Notes under the pieces: model-generated
What the model saw: only the letters and a program-made list of their open reading frames with translations
Databases searched by the model: none
What the model was told of the DNA's origin: nothing
DNA from: Pinus tabuliformis
Taxonomy: Eukaryota > Streptophyta > Pinopsida > Pinales > Pinaceae
Length of the DNA stretch: 64,000 nt
Direction: 5' to 3'
Assembly: GCA_031772625.1 (NCBI GenBank)
Contig: CM062807.1
Span: 1,146,111,007 to 1,146,175,006, forward strand
Part shown: in pieces, positions 32,966-44,885 of the stretch
Position numbering within the stretch: the first letter of the stretch is position 1
Layout of the letters: each line of letters begins with the position of its first letter
Program-made: the position numbers and the translations under genes

Positions 32966-34425
32966 TACACTTAGTTTCCAGTTTTGTCCCATAAAGTTCC
33001 TAGATACCTCTTTCTTTGAGGCCTTCCTGTACTTCTTGATCCCCTTTCTAACCACTCAAGACTATACAACACCCTTCTCTTTATGCTCAGCCTTAGATCT
33101 AATCCCCACAACCTTGTTTTGAAGACTATTCCTCACTAACGCACCCTACCAGTGCAAACAATTATTTATAAAGCATTGTGGCCTTGCAAACAATGCGTTA
33201 GTGCAACCACTAACTTTTTGTGTCTGTTATAGTACGTTAGCTAGACACTTCTTGACAAGAAGCCATTTCTATCACCTCATGGGTTGGGAAAGTTGCTTGT
33301 AGATTGATTAGGGATCTGCAGCAATGCACGTTTGTTTGATATATGTCTCCTCAAAAAAAAAAATCTTTTTAGGAAAATAGCTTTACTATTTAACATTTTT
33401 CATTAATAAAAAAAATACAAAAAAAATTATAGTTTTCTACTTGGTTAAATCTGCATTTACTTGGTTTAAGAGTTTTTAGAGAGCATTTTATTTCCATCGA
33501 TTGTGGTTGTGTTTTACTGTACTGTATGCATGGTATATATTGATGTATAAACAACTCCTTCCTTGTAGAAGCATATCATTCATCGAAGTGAAATATTAAA
33601 GCCTTTTTTATGCATGGTTTGAGTCAGAGTCCCACATAACTTCATATGTCAACAACCCACTGAATACTTTAACAAAGTACATTTAAAATTTATATCATAA
33701 TAAAATCAAACAACAACTCTTTTTTGATTAAACACATATTAGTTTAGGCTAGGATCTTGGGTTAGGCATTTGTGAGTTAACTGCCCAAGATCATACACCG
33801 AAACTAGTGTCATTAATGAGGGAAATCCTTTGGAACTCATACGATCCGAGACCATTCCAGTCAAAGCCGAGATAAATTTGAGGCAACATTGGACTGTAAA
33901 AGAAGGTATCCCACCTTCCCTTATATCTACTTTGGGTATTCTATGTATCGGGGAACCCTTCAGGGATATCGGAGATGAGTCGAGGACTCAGGTATCCTAT
34001 GCACACAATGTACTATCTACGACCATGTCCCCCCCTGCTACTGTTTTTGATTTGAGGTAACCATAGAGTCCATAATTTTTAGGGATGAATGCTAGGTGGC
34101 TGGGGTGGGCTGCCCTGGTACCTAAAAAGATGAATCTACTCTGTCTTTAGTTTTTGGGAGGGTGCTCGTCTTCACGAGAGTACTTGGCCCCTTAATTTGA
34201 GGTTCGGGAGAAGCTCAAGAGTAATCGTAACTGTACATTTGGCCATCTCTCTCTTTTATCCATTGTGATACTGGGATTCATCTCCAATAAATGGTAGTTA
34301 TCAGATAGGTTCATACCCTCTACTTATTGATTGAATTATTTAGAGTATTTTTTATTTTTTAGGTGCCATTTTGTTATCACCAAGACTTTAATAAATATCA
34401 CTCTAAAATCTATTGATAAAATTTA
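32966..34425 (+). other. Element C long leader with a short upstream ORF
   Basis: About 1.4 kb between the primer site and recognisable gag. It holds a 76-codon open frame at 33830-34060 (PVKAEINLRQHWTVKEGIPP...) that ends in LR directly before GGTAACC, a possible splice donor. Ogre-type elements have an extra ORF and intron signals in their leaders (established knowledge), so this could be a relic of such an ORF. No domain is recognised, and chance is not excluded. Confidence 0.4.
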
Positions 34426-36620
34426 TTGGTCACCATTGCTACATATGACCATCGTCGTCAATCTAGATGGCTACAAGGTATTCCCCCACTAACTATGGAG
34501 GATCTATCGAGCCCCAGTGAGTCAGATTGCCCATCTTTGGGTAACCAGTCTCTAAGATCTAACACTGAATCAGTCTCGACATCCCGCAACTCAAGTTTAC
34601 TAGGTGATTTCTATCCTGAAGGTCTCATTCCTCCTTATAGTCCTTCAATCATGAATCCGTTGGGACCGCTCTTGATTCCAGTTTCACTTGTACCTCCTAT
34701 TTCTTTCGTTGAACCTATATTCACCATCCCATCAACAACTAATGGGTCGTGGGCTTTTGTGGACACTTTTGTTCCACCTCCACCTCCCCAGTCGATAGTC
34801 AGTACCACATCGCTTATGGCAAACCCAGCTATTTGAACTATGCCTGGTCTGAGCACCATAGTTACACCCAACACAAGCGGAACCTAATACATACTGGTTT
34901 CCACCCCTTTTGTGTCAGCTCCTGGACCATTGACAAGCACTCCATATAGTTGTCCTTACAGAGCTCCATATAGCGCAGTTAGCACAAGTCCCTTCAACGA
35001 CCCTTTTGGTTGGAATCCATTGTTTAGTTCCAACCCCAAAGTTCAAATGCCTGGGGGCATCGTTCCCAATATGTATATACCATCTGGGAACATTACTATT
35101 CTCCCTCCATTTACAAGACAACATGGACAGTAACTGATTGACATGAATCCTCATTATGTCAATCAAGGACCTATGGCTAATTACATGGCTAGCGGAATCC
35201 CTCAACAGGGTCTCACTCAATCCATATGGGTACCCCACTCTCAACCTCAAATAAGTCAAGGGGGCACTCCTTATCTTGGGGGAACTTATATCCCCCAACC
35301 TAATAACCCCTATGGATAGCCACAATATATGACTGTTCCCCAAGGAAATTATTATTCCATGCATCTTGTGTATAAAGTTGGGAACAATATGATGGGAAGG
35401 CCGCAAAGACCCTGAAGTCATTTTTCATCACTTTGGTCTGAATCAACGGCATAAAATACCTTTCCTTTTTTGGAAACGCTTAACATCCCTGATTTGAACA
35501 AACTCACCAATGACCCCATCTTTCACAACTTACTTTGGCCTCCAATCCTGCACAAAATTCCCATAGACATCCCAAAGTTCGAAGGGAAACAAGGGGAGGA
35601 TCTGGGTACACACATCATGACCTATCATTTATGTTGTGTTTCTAACTCCATGGTAGCTGATAGTATCCGGCTATGGCTCTTTCCCCACACCCTTACTGGA
35701 AATGCATCCAAGTTGTACATTGAGTTACCACGCGCGTTAGTCAATACCTTTGGCACTTTAGCGATGGAATTTTTAAATCACTTTCAACTACCCGTTCACT
35801 ATGAAACTGGGACAAAACTCCTTACTTCCTTACGTCAGGACACTACCACCCACATCTTCAATCACATCCATGAATGGAGACGTAGGCGTAGGCTAGTCAA
35901 AGAACCCCTCCAAGATTATCTATTAGTGGATTCGTTCTGAAAATCTCTTCTCCCTCAAATGACTAAGGATGTTTCCTTAGGTGGTGTGGTCACGGAAGAC
36001 CAATCCATTCATCGTGCCCAACACTTATATTTGGTTTACTCACAGCCTGCCACATTATACAATATAATTCCAAATGCCCCTAGAAACTCCATTGCTCCCA
36101 CTACTCAACAACCCGGTGCACATGCAACTGGTATTATCGGTGCTACCTCTGGGGCTGCTGTAAAAAAACTTAGTGGTCACATTTCCCAGTTATCAGTTGA
36201 CCCCGCTACCCAATCTACTACTCTTCCTAGTGCCATGATAAACTCTGTGTAGTCCACACAGAAACCTGGTAGTAAGAATAAGAAGAAAAATAAAAATATC
36301 ACTCCTTCAGAAAAGCAGTCAGCCATGTAGTCCAACCCAAAACAGAATGTTGTTGCACCCCCTGATAGTGGATAGGACAAAGCTATCAAGTTCCCTTGCA
36401 AGATTTGTGCAGAAGACCATATGACACATCATTGTCCATGCCTCCGCGAATGCATAGATCTCATTTCTCAAAAGGACATTGGTCGAACCCCTGCGGTCCT
36501 AAACAACCCTTTCCCTGCTCAGCAGCAACAACATCTTATTGGGAACCAACCTCAACCCTCACAATGGGGCAATGACAGTTCGCATCATCCTTTAGTTGGT
36601 GAAGGACGATATACCGTTTA
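34426..36620 (+). pseudogene. gag: Element C gag remnant
   Basis: N-terminal Pro/Ser-rich part 34426-35133 with stops, then a capsid domain (Retrotrans_gag type) clean from 35470 to 35940: DIPKFEGKQGED, LFPHTLTGNASKLYIELP, ETGTKLLTSLRQ and IHEWRRRRR. It continues through SLLPQMTKDV...AQHLYLVYSQP in the 35959-36252 run. A basic linker leads to a zinc knuckle at nt 36397-36435, CKICAEDHMTHHC (CX2CX3HX4C, one residue shorter than canonical and lacking the usual Gly). Several stops. Confidence 0.85.
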
Positions 36621-37900
36621 AACCTTTAAAACAATCGATCTTCAAACTAGAGCCAAAAATTATGGAGCTCCAATTGTTAATGCTGAGGAAGCCTCCTCGA
36701 TTCAAAACCCACGGCCCCCTGACGATCTTCATATCGAAAGGCCTATTACTAATCTTGTGATTTTCCCCCCAAAAGGGGCACTTCGTCACACAACGTATAA
36801 TACATCTTCACGTTTTTCCAAGAACTATAGTATTGTAGAAGATTTGGCACAAGAACCGTTAGCTATGTCGACGCTCGAAGTATTGCGAACTTGTCCAACA
36901 CAAAGGAAATCTATGCTTTCAGCAATTGGTGGGGTCGACCCTTAGGATTCCATGCTTGCAATTTTCGACATGGAAAAATTTAAACCTCCCCTTTCACACC
37001 AGCTTTCATTTTAAGTGCAAATATTTTTGAAAGGGCGAGGGTACATAGAATTTTCATTGATGAAGGCGCTTCAACTTGTGTCATGTTGGCTTCATGTCAA
37101 CTCGCCTTGGGTTATCCAACCCTCTCACCACCATCAAATTCCCTTAAATCGTTTGACATCCACACCTTTATCCCAGAAGGTTACCTTGCCAACTAACCCA
37201 TCACTCTGAGTGGGAAAATGGTAACAGTGGATATCAAAGTCATGGATAGAAAACTCGACTATAATCTGATGTTGGGTCACAATTGGACTTACACCATGAC
37301 TATCATTGTGTCTACTGTATTTCGTAGCATCCTATTTGCATTGGATGGAAGGATAGCCACAGTGGACCAACTGTCCTTTTTCACCCTAGATTAATCCCTG
37401 TTACCTAGCGTCTTTGTACCTTTAGTGGGTGGTATACCTGACTCTTATGTCAGTATCGCTACCACTCTATTGAAGGGTTCTTCCCTGATGGGTTCTTTTC
37501 CTCTCCTGCTGCCCATGTTTCCACAGACAGTCTTTATGGTCTCATCTATTCCTCATGAACTAACTGATCCTTGGATCCTCCCAGCCCCTTTAAACATTAA
37601 CTCTTACGAAGAACAAATGTTGTTGTCACCAACTGAATTGTCTTACCAAGCCATTCAATCTGCATCTGAATCTCCAGTCACTTTGGTCACGACCAATGGT
37701 ACCGCCTCCTCTCCCATAAATTCTCCCTCTAATGATCTCCTCAATCAACTCCTACCTTCAGACGAAGATATTCAAGAGATCATGTGTTTAGAGGAGAAAC
37801 CTTGGGAGGATTCTCACCATTGTGTTTTGGTATCTGATTCGGACACGATACCCATACAAATCCTATCCCTTGAAACACTTGAAGTTGTTCCCTGAGTTAC
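36621..37900 (+). pseudogene. Element C protease region
   Basis: The reading IFIDEGASTCVMLASC has the catalytic Asp at 37059-37061, in the D-E-G-A form seen in this gypsy group. It is followed by KMVTVDIKVMDRKLDYNLMLGHNW, the second half with hydrophobic-LG, and ATVDQLSFFTLD. Stops at LAN* and TLD* interrupt it. A Ser/Pro-rich spacer (37425-37895) separates it from RT. Confidence 0.78.
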
Positions 37901-37999
37901 ACAACCATCCAAACTTTGGATTCAGAAGGGAACATGGGAAATCTCTCAAAGACATTTCTCATCGATATTTCAGTCAAGATAGGCATCGTGGAAAACATA

Positions 38000-39420
38000 C
38001 AGACTAGAGCCGGTTTCACTCTTGAGGAAATTGCAAGCTTCACCTTCCTCTTCAAGTAATTCTGTGATGTATTTGCTTTTTCTTACGAGGAAATTCCCAG
38101 CATAGATCCATCTATTATCGAGCATGAGATCAAGGTTCATGAAAATGCCAAGCCTGTCTGCCAGAGGCTTCGACTAGTCCACCCCCGTAAAACTGCAACC
38201 ATCAAGACTAAGGTGGAAAAATTATTACATGTTGGTTTTGTGTACCCCGTTCCATTAACGGAATGGGTTTCCAATATGGTTCCTGTATATAAGAAACAGG
38301 GTACCATCCACATCTGTGTCGGCTACTAGTACTTGAACACTGTGTGTCCAAAAGAGAATTATCTGACACTGTTCATTGACCAAATCATCAATGATTGTGC
38401 CAGCTGCGAATCCTTCTCATTTATGGATGGTTTCTCAGTTTATAACTAGATCACCATAAAACCTGCGAAGTAGCACAAAACCACCTTCATTTTCCCTTGG
38501 GGAATATATTCATATCGAAAGCTCCCATTCGATTTAAATAATGTTGGAGAAACATTTCAATGGACCATGGACTACACATTCCATGATATCAAACATATTG
38601 TTCAAGCTTACTTGGATGACCTTCCAGCCCATTCCAAAAAGCGAACTCAACACCTAGTTCATTTACAAGCAATTTTACTTAGGTGCAGGGTCTTTAACAT
38701 ATGTCTGAATCTTCACAAACGTATTTTCTTTGTCAAGTCTAGACGCCTACTTGCCTTCATTGTCTCCAAGTATAGGATTAGGGTTGATCTCGATAAGGTA
38801 AAGGAAATTACTCAATTTCCTGAACCATGATCCATTTTGCAGCTCCAATGTTTGCAAGGGAAAGCAAACTTCTTATGAAGATTCATTGTAAATTATGTCG
38901 AGTTGATGAAAATTTTTATGTGCCTACTAAAGAAGGGAGTGCCATACTTGTGGGATGATCAATCCCAATGATCATTTGATGCCTTGAAACAGGCACTTAT
39001 ATCAGCCCCACTGCTTAGTGCTCCCAACTATGGGTGTGACTTTCTCCTCTATTTGGCAACCTCGCCATCCTCTATTGGAATGGTTCTGGTCCAAACTCAT
39101 GATGATCCGAGTGAGAATGTGATCTATTATTTTTAAAAAGGCCTGGCTAGGCCCGAACGCAAATATTCACATGTGGAAAATGTGTCCTTGGCAGTTGTCT
39201 TTGCTGGAAATCGATTATGAGATTATATACTGCTGTGATAGACTACCATCATCACTTTTGAGAATCCCATGAGACACATTTTGTCTCATCAAGTCATTGA
39301 AGGAAAATATTCCAAATGGATTATTATCCTCCACCAATTTGATTTGGTTTTCACCACTGCCAAGGTGAAAAAATCCTTAGTCTTTATAGAATTATAGTAA
39401 GATCTTTCCATTGTCAATCC
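38000..39420 (+). pseudogene. pol: Element C reverse transcriptase and RNase H
   Basis: RT: HEIKVHENAKPVCQRLR, VGFVYPVPLTEWVSNMVPV, FMDGFSVYN (palm Asp) and the catalytic YLDD at 38609-38620, then RVDLDKVKEI. RNase H: FLLYLATSPSSIGMVL, in which the first catalytic Asp position appears to be Ala (D-A/T-S in relatives), GLARPERKYSHVENVSLAVVFA and IILHQFDLVF. Stops occur every 30-90 codons, and no run exceeds 87 codons. Confidence 0.85.
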
Positions 39421-39499
39421 AAATGAGATAGCTCATGATCCACTCCTGGATGAATTTGTCTATCTTATTGACTCTATTGACCCTTGGTATGGTGTAATT

Positions 39500-40760
39500 C
39501 TTGTCTACCTTCAAGCACAACGTTTTCACCCTGAAATATCGTCAGGTGACCGTCATTGCATCCACAGCCAAGCTTAGCACTATTTAGTGTTGAACAATAC
39601 TTTATATCATCGTGGCAGCGATACAGTTCTTTGACGTTGCCTCACTCATGAAGAGGGAGAACAGATTTTAAATGACTACCGTTCTAGGGCATGTGGCGGT
39701 CATCTTTTAGGCATATCGACTACCTAGAAAATTTTACACGTAGGATACTACTAGCCAACCTTGTTCAAATATTATAACAAGGCAGTCCAGCAGTGTCACC
39801 CTTGTCAAGTATTTACCAAGAAAATGTGTGTTCCTTCAGCCCCCCTACACCTAGTTATCTCTGTCTGCTCCTTTTCCAAATGGGGTATTGACTTCATCAC
39901 ATGCAACCCCACTTCCTCTGATGGACACAACTACATTATTGTAGTTGTGGACTACTTTATGAAATGGGCCGAATCCATTCCAACATTTTGGACCGATGGA
40001 TAAACCGCAACATTATTCCTGTTTAATTAGGTTATCTATCATTTCAGTGTACCCCGCATGATCGTTATAGACCATGGGTCTCATTTTCAGAATCACGTGA
40101 TTTTTCACTTAACATCATTACTCGGTTTTTGTGAGGACTAATCATCCTCCTACTAGCCCCAGGCTAATGGCCAAGTAGAAGCCGTTAATGGAACCTTAAA
40201 AACCATGATCCGAAGGTTAGTAGGTAATCACAAAACCCACTAGCACCACATGTTATATCCTGTGTTTTGGGCATATCAAACTTCAGTCAAAACCGCTATA
40301 AGCTTTACACTATTTCAACTCACTTATGGCTTGGAAGTGGTATTACCTATTGAGTGTCAAATTCCTTCCCTAAAAATCATTGTTGAACTCTTGCTTGGTA
40401 CCACTGCCAAGGAAGAGCGCTTGATATGCGCTTGATATGCCTCAATTAACTAGATTAAATCCATCGAGATGTCGAATTGGCACTTGAAGCCCACAAGCGT
40501 AGGTTCAAATCCCCGTACGACAAAAAGTTCAAGCCTCTTTCTTACCAAGAAGGCGATCTTGTTTTACTCTATGATAAAAAAACATGACCTTTTGGGGGCA
40601 GGAACGCTTCAACCCTTATCAATCAGTCCATATGTCATCACTAAGGCCCTCTCAAAAGGGGCCTATGAACATCAGGACTGCGAAGGAATCCCACTCGTGG
40701 AGCTATGAAATGGGATCTATCTGAAAAATCATTATGCCTAGTATTCCACTAAGCATGTGC
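39500..40760 (+). pseudogene. Element C integrase, catalytic triad retained
   Basis: Zinc-module remnant CHPCQVF, then the core: Asp at 39890-39892 (KWGIDFI), Asp at 40070-40072 (VIDHGSHF) and Glu at 40178-40180 (NGQVEAVNGT). There are exactly 35 residues between the last two, so no net indel is visible in the core, although stops intervene. The C-terminal part (FQLTYGLEVVLPIE; PYVITKALSKGAYE) follows to about 40690. Confidence 0.85.
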
Positions 40761-40884
40761 TTTGTAATTCTATGTATTTATAAGTTTTGCTACTTTTTGA
40801 AGTGACTAGATTTTTTAGCATTTTTTGAGTATTTGTCTCATACATGTTTCTTTTCATGCAAATTTCCTCATTACCCTTACCATA

Positions 40885-41280
40885 TGTAGGATACACAGAT
40901 GGTGGAAGTTGTCACACATGGCACATTGCATCAGCTGCTTGGGTCATTTTACACACCTGGGTCAGAACTACTTTGTTTCGGGGGAGTCTTTCTTGGTACC
41001 GCCACCAACAATATTGCTGAGTATATGTTTGTAATTTCACTTTTCATTGAAGTGTCATCTCGAGACATCTCCAATCTAGTGGTTAGGTTAGACTCCCAAC
41101 CTATCATTGTGCAATTGACAAATCATTATCACATTTTCAATCCAATCATGTTACATCATTATTTAAGGGTATGACTCTTGGAATGTCAATATGAGTTTAT
41201 TACATATGAACACATTCCTCGAGAATTTAATGCAGTTGCTGATTCTTTGGTAAACTATGTATTATATTGGCATATGTCTC
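40885..41280 (+). pseudogene. Element C second RNase H (aRNH), downstream of integrase
   Basis: A complete RNase H fold in sequence: TDGGSCHTWHIASAAW (first Asp at 40898-40900), FLGTATNNIAEYMFVI (Glu), LVVRLDSQPIIVQL (Asp) and EHIPREFNAVADSLVNYV (Asp). There is one frameshift after the first Asp segment and one stop after HHYLRV. The D-E-D-D set is present. This is distinct from the RNase H fused to RT at about 39000. Additional archaeal-type RNase H domains are established for the Tat lineage. Confidence 0.85.
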
Positions 41281-41913
41281 ATTTATTATAGATACATGTA
41301 TGGAAGTAAATATTTACACAGTTAAAAATTTACAAAAACATTTAAAAACATTTACATCATAAAAATGCCAAAATGTATGTGTGTATATATATATATGTAT
41401 CGAATCCAGTCTTTTACATCAGAAAATTTTCTAAAACTTGGGTGTTTTTAAGTATAAAATGGCTACTAAGCCTCGTTATAAACACACATTTGCTATACCA
41501 TGCACCTACTAAAAGAGCCTACTGCTCATGAAAATTCAAAAAACTCTAGCTATCCTTTGAAGAGGAACCAGAAACCGCTCAGGCACACTGATGGTGTGTC
41601 ATTGCATATGAGCAGGAATCTCCCTCATGGGAAGTCTGGGAATGCCCATGCTCTAACCTTCAAGGTTCCTCAGAACCTCGTGGAGACTCTGTGCATCATC
41701 CCCATCTTCAGAAACTGCTACTGCTATGCCATCTCCAGGTAGCTGGTCCCCTCGCCTCACTTGGTGAGGCATGCCTGCAGGTCGTAATGGTGCCACATTT
41801 GTGTCAAGCAAAAGCTTCATGTCAGTAATTTTTCACCCATAAAAACAAAAAAATTACATAAATATTCAAAAGATACAAAATACTTTAAGGTACTCTAAAA
41901 AAAACCTTCTTAC

Positions 41914-42764
41914 CTTGAGGCCCCCAATTTGTACTAGGTGGCAGTATCAAGTCTAGATCTCTAGTAAAGTCTAGGCCTTCATAGGCATAGTTATCAATCA
42001 TCAAGATCTGACCGTTGATTCACTCGCAGAAATATTCTTTGAAAAATTTCGTGTTGGTCCCCCTCTAGTGCGAGGATCGATATATGCATATCACCCTTGC
42101 CCAGGCTCCATCGGATCGAGTGAACCCACACTTATCCATGACCTCATTACAGGCACCCTCTCAAGTATAAAGGACACGATGAGAGTACCATACCCAAAAT
42201 CCATTTGGGTTCAAGTCTTGCATGTTGTCAACTCCGCCTTCAGCTGATGAAGAACTGCCTCACATGAGTTAAAAATGTAAGGTTGGACACAATCAATAGT
42301 GAGCAACAATTGGGCCTTCGTCGCAATGTGGGGACTCCTGGACCTCGCCAAATTTACAATCATCCACAATATGGCCCTCATGGACCTAGACCTAATCCGC
42401 TCGATGGGGACCCTATTTCTCACTAATCCACTCTTAGGTATGCAATAAGCCTGGATCAACTCTAGGGTGGACCGTGAATCTTTCCTGCCCCTGGTCAATT
42501 TTTCTCGTGCACCTATGCATGACAAACCAGTCAAAAATATATATCATCTTTATCAATCAAGAGCTCATGACCCCCAATCTGGAACACCCCTTAGTCTTCA
42601 TCCTAACGTTGAATTATCCAGCTTAGGATTTCTTCCTAACCTTTCATCAGGTCAAGCCTTGCATATTTCATTAAGCCACATCTACGCAGCGCAAGTATGC
42701 ATGCTTGATCATTTCACATCTATAGTTCCTGGCGATCATGAGCTCGTTCTCTCCATAAACTCAT
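41914..42764 (-). pseudogene. Antisense ORF of element C, first exon
   Basis: On the minus strand a protein-like reading starts MSLWRERAHDRQEL at 42764. It runs through GLMKYARLDLMKG, ILSWIIQR and GGHELLIDKDDIYF, then with a one-base slip TGLSCIGA, SMRAILWMIVNLARSRSPHIATKAQ, FGYGTLIVSFILERVP and YAYIDPRTRGGP. At 41914 it meets a canonical donor, CTCAAG|GTAAGAAGG. About ten stops. The style recalls the plant-mobile-domain-like antisense ORFs described in Tat elements (from memory of the family, to be verified). A second exon candidate at about 41735-41820 (minus) reads MKLLLDTNVAPLRPAGMPHQ. Confidence 0.65.
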
Positions 42765-42779
42765 GATGATGGATCAAAA

Positions 42780-44730
42780 CCTACACAAATCAACCCAAAA
42801 ATCAGTTAAAATGATGGAGAAATGCTTACTAAATCACTTGTTGGGGTTTTGGAATGCGCTCATTTGCACTAACGCCCCCCCTTAGGGCATACAGGGCACA
42901 CTAACACCCTCCTCTAGGTCATGAAGGGCATTTAACGCCCCTCTAGACCTAGAGGGGAGCGTTAGTCACATTTAATGAGCTAGGGCTTCCCCAAAATCCA
43001 AAAATATACATTTAATGTAGATGAAAAAGGTTAAGGAATGCGGGATAAGGGTTTTTCCATCTACCTGGAACAAACAACAAGTAGAATGGGCACCTGGATT
43101 GCTCGCAATTGTTTGGGTAAGATTTGCTCCTCTTTCGCTCCAAAATATTGTCACAGCACTCAAATGATGCAAATGGTGAAAATGGAGGCTCAAAAAAATT
43201 CCTTATAGTCACTCTGGAGGTATGAATCATCTTAATTAAGTAAGTAAAATAGAAGTAATTCATTTCCTATGCTATATATCATGCGCCATGTTGACATATT
43301 TTCAATATTACTCATGCTTTTATAAAGGGACTTTTAGGGCTAAATTGCAGAAATTACCATGTTCGATTCACTATGAGCACTTTCTTTTATGGGATATTTT
43401 CTCGCTCTTGAATCGAAAAATCCCCGATATTTCTTTGCCAGGCTTGTGAAACTACTATGACAACGGTATAAGCGCTTTCTTTCTTGGGACTCTTTCTCGC
43501 TCTTAAATTTCGCTTCTTTGGGCTCGCTAAATCTGCAAAGAAGGAATGAGCCGTTCTTTTATCTCTTTTTCCTCTCCCATTAAAATGAAAAGGATACCTC
43601 GAGTTTCCTTCATTTGACTCTTTAAAATTTAATGAATACCTATTGAGTTTGTCGTCACGTGACTCATTAAAATTTCATGACGAATATCGAGTTTACTCTG
43701 TTCCCTCAAGCAGGAACCTAAAGGATCAAATGGAACGAGATAAAGACAAGTAAATCCATAATTGATTGAAGGTCTTTCAAGAAGAAAATTATTTGGAAAG
43801 ATTTTCTTGGCAGCAGTCACTCCTTTGAACATGGCACTTCCTCACCGAAACCTTCTTTGTGACGGCCTCTCAAAATGAACCTTACCATCATATGAGTTTA
43901 GCCTATATACCCCGATGTTCTTGCATCTATGTATCCTAACACTCTTTCGTGTTCATGAGTCTAGTGTTGTATGGTTAAAACCTTTGTGTCATTCCTTCTA
44001 TTGTTCAAGGGAAACACTTTATATTTTGTTTCCTCCATCAAACCATAAAACATATTCTTCCATCATGCCCTCTGTCAATTTGACCAAATTCTCAAAGTAT
44101 TCTTCAAAACATAATCATTCTTTTCTCGTTTCGTGTCAACTGATGTAGGACACATTATTACCTACCTTTTGACAAGTCTCTTCCTATCGACCTCAACACT
44201 CTATCTAGGAAGTAGAGCTAGAAACACTTTAGAGCATTGGAACTTGCAGACATCAGTGGTAGGTTACCGTGTGTTTGGTTAGGGGTTTTCGTTGTTGCCT
44301 CCTAGTTAAATGATTCTACGAGTGTTCTATGACAAAAAATTTATTCACACTCACTAGATTGTACTATGAATCTTGGAGACCATCACCATTATCGGTGGCC
44401 ATCCTCGCATCTGTTAACAGTCTCCATTATTTACTAGTAATCATACGATTTTGTACATTTTCGACCTCAATGCCTTTATTCACATGTATCGAAATATGTT
44501 GTTAGGGTGAAGTAGAAATCAAGACCTTGAGTAGAGCCTTACATCACTTAGCCTTGTTTTCTCTCCCAAGTTGTGTATATTATTTTTTTGGAGACAGCTC
44601 ATCAGAATGATGTTATTATGACACAAGTTCCACATTGTGCTTATCAACGCACACCATCGTCATATCTCTTTGCTGAGAAATCACTCGAACATAGCTACTG
44701 AGCATGGCAATGTCCGACTTAGAAGATGAT

Positions 44731-44765
<35 letters not shown>

Positions 44766-44872
44766 TGTATCAGGTTTCTTGTATTCTCGAAGCTCTGCTC
44801 CTCTCTCTTTTTTCGAATAAAATGACAGCTATATAAAGTATTTGGTCATCCTCTCTGCCTCTGATCTCACAC
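42780..44872 (+). other. Element C 3' untranslated region with tandem duplications
   Basis: No sense ORF. It holds an imperfect inverted repeat (42933-42962), a duplicated block of about 94-bp period (GCACTTTCTTTTATGGG-type at 43377; GCGCTTTCTTTCTTGGG at 43471), two to three copies of an approximately 55-62 bp unit (GACTCATTAAAATTTCATGA type, 43605-43700), and a TG microsatellite. Repeat-rich 3' UTRs are usual in Ogre/Tat elements (established knowledge). Confidence 0.7.
44739..44766. repeat. (TG)n microsatellite
   Basis: Fourteen uninterrupted TG units following a short TATATATA run; it lies inside the 3' UTR of element C. Confidence 0.95.
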
Positions 44873-44885
44873 TTTAGGGGCCATC
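44873..44885 (+). promoter_or_regulatory. Element C polypurine tract
   Basis: TTTAGGGGCCATC directly precedes the 3' LTR TG. The purine core AGGGG is short, but its position is exact. Confidence 0.7.

Noticed and set aside
43012..43263. Minus-strand ORFs in the element C 3' UTR
   Set aside because: Two overlapping frames with no domain in a repeat-rich UTR; chance is the simplest reading.
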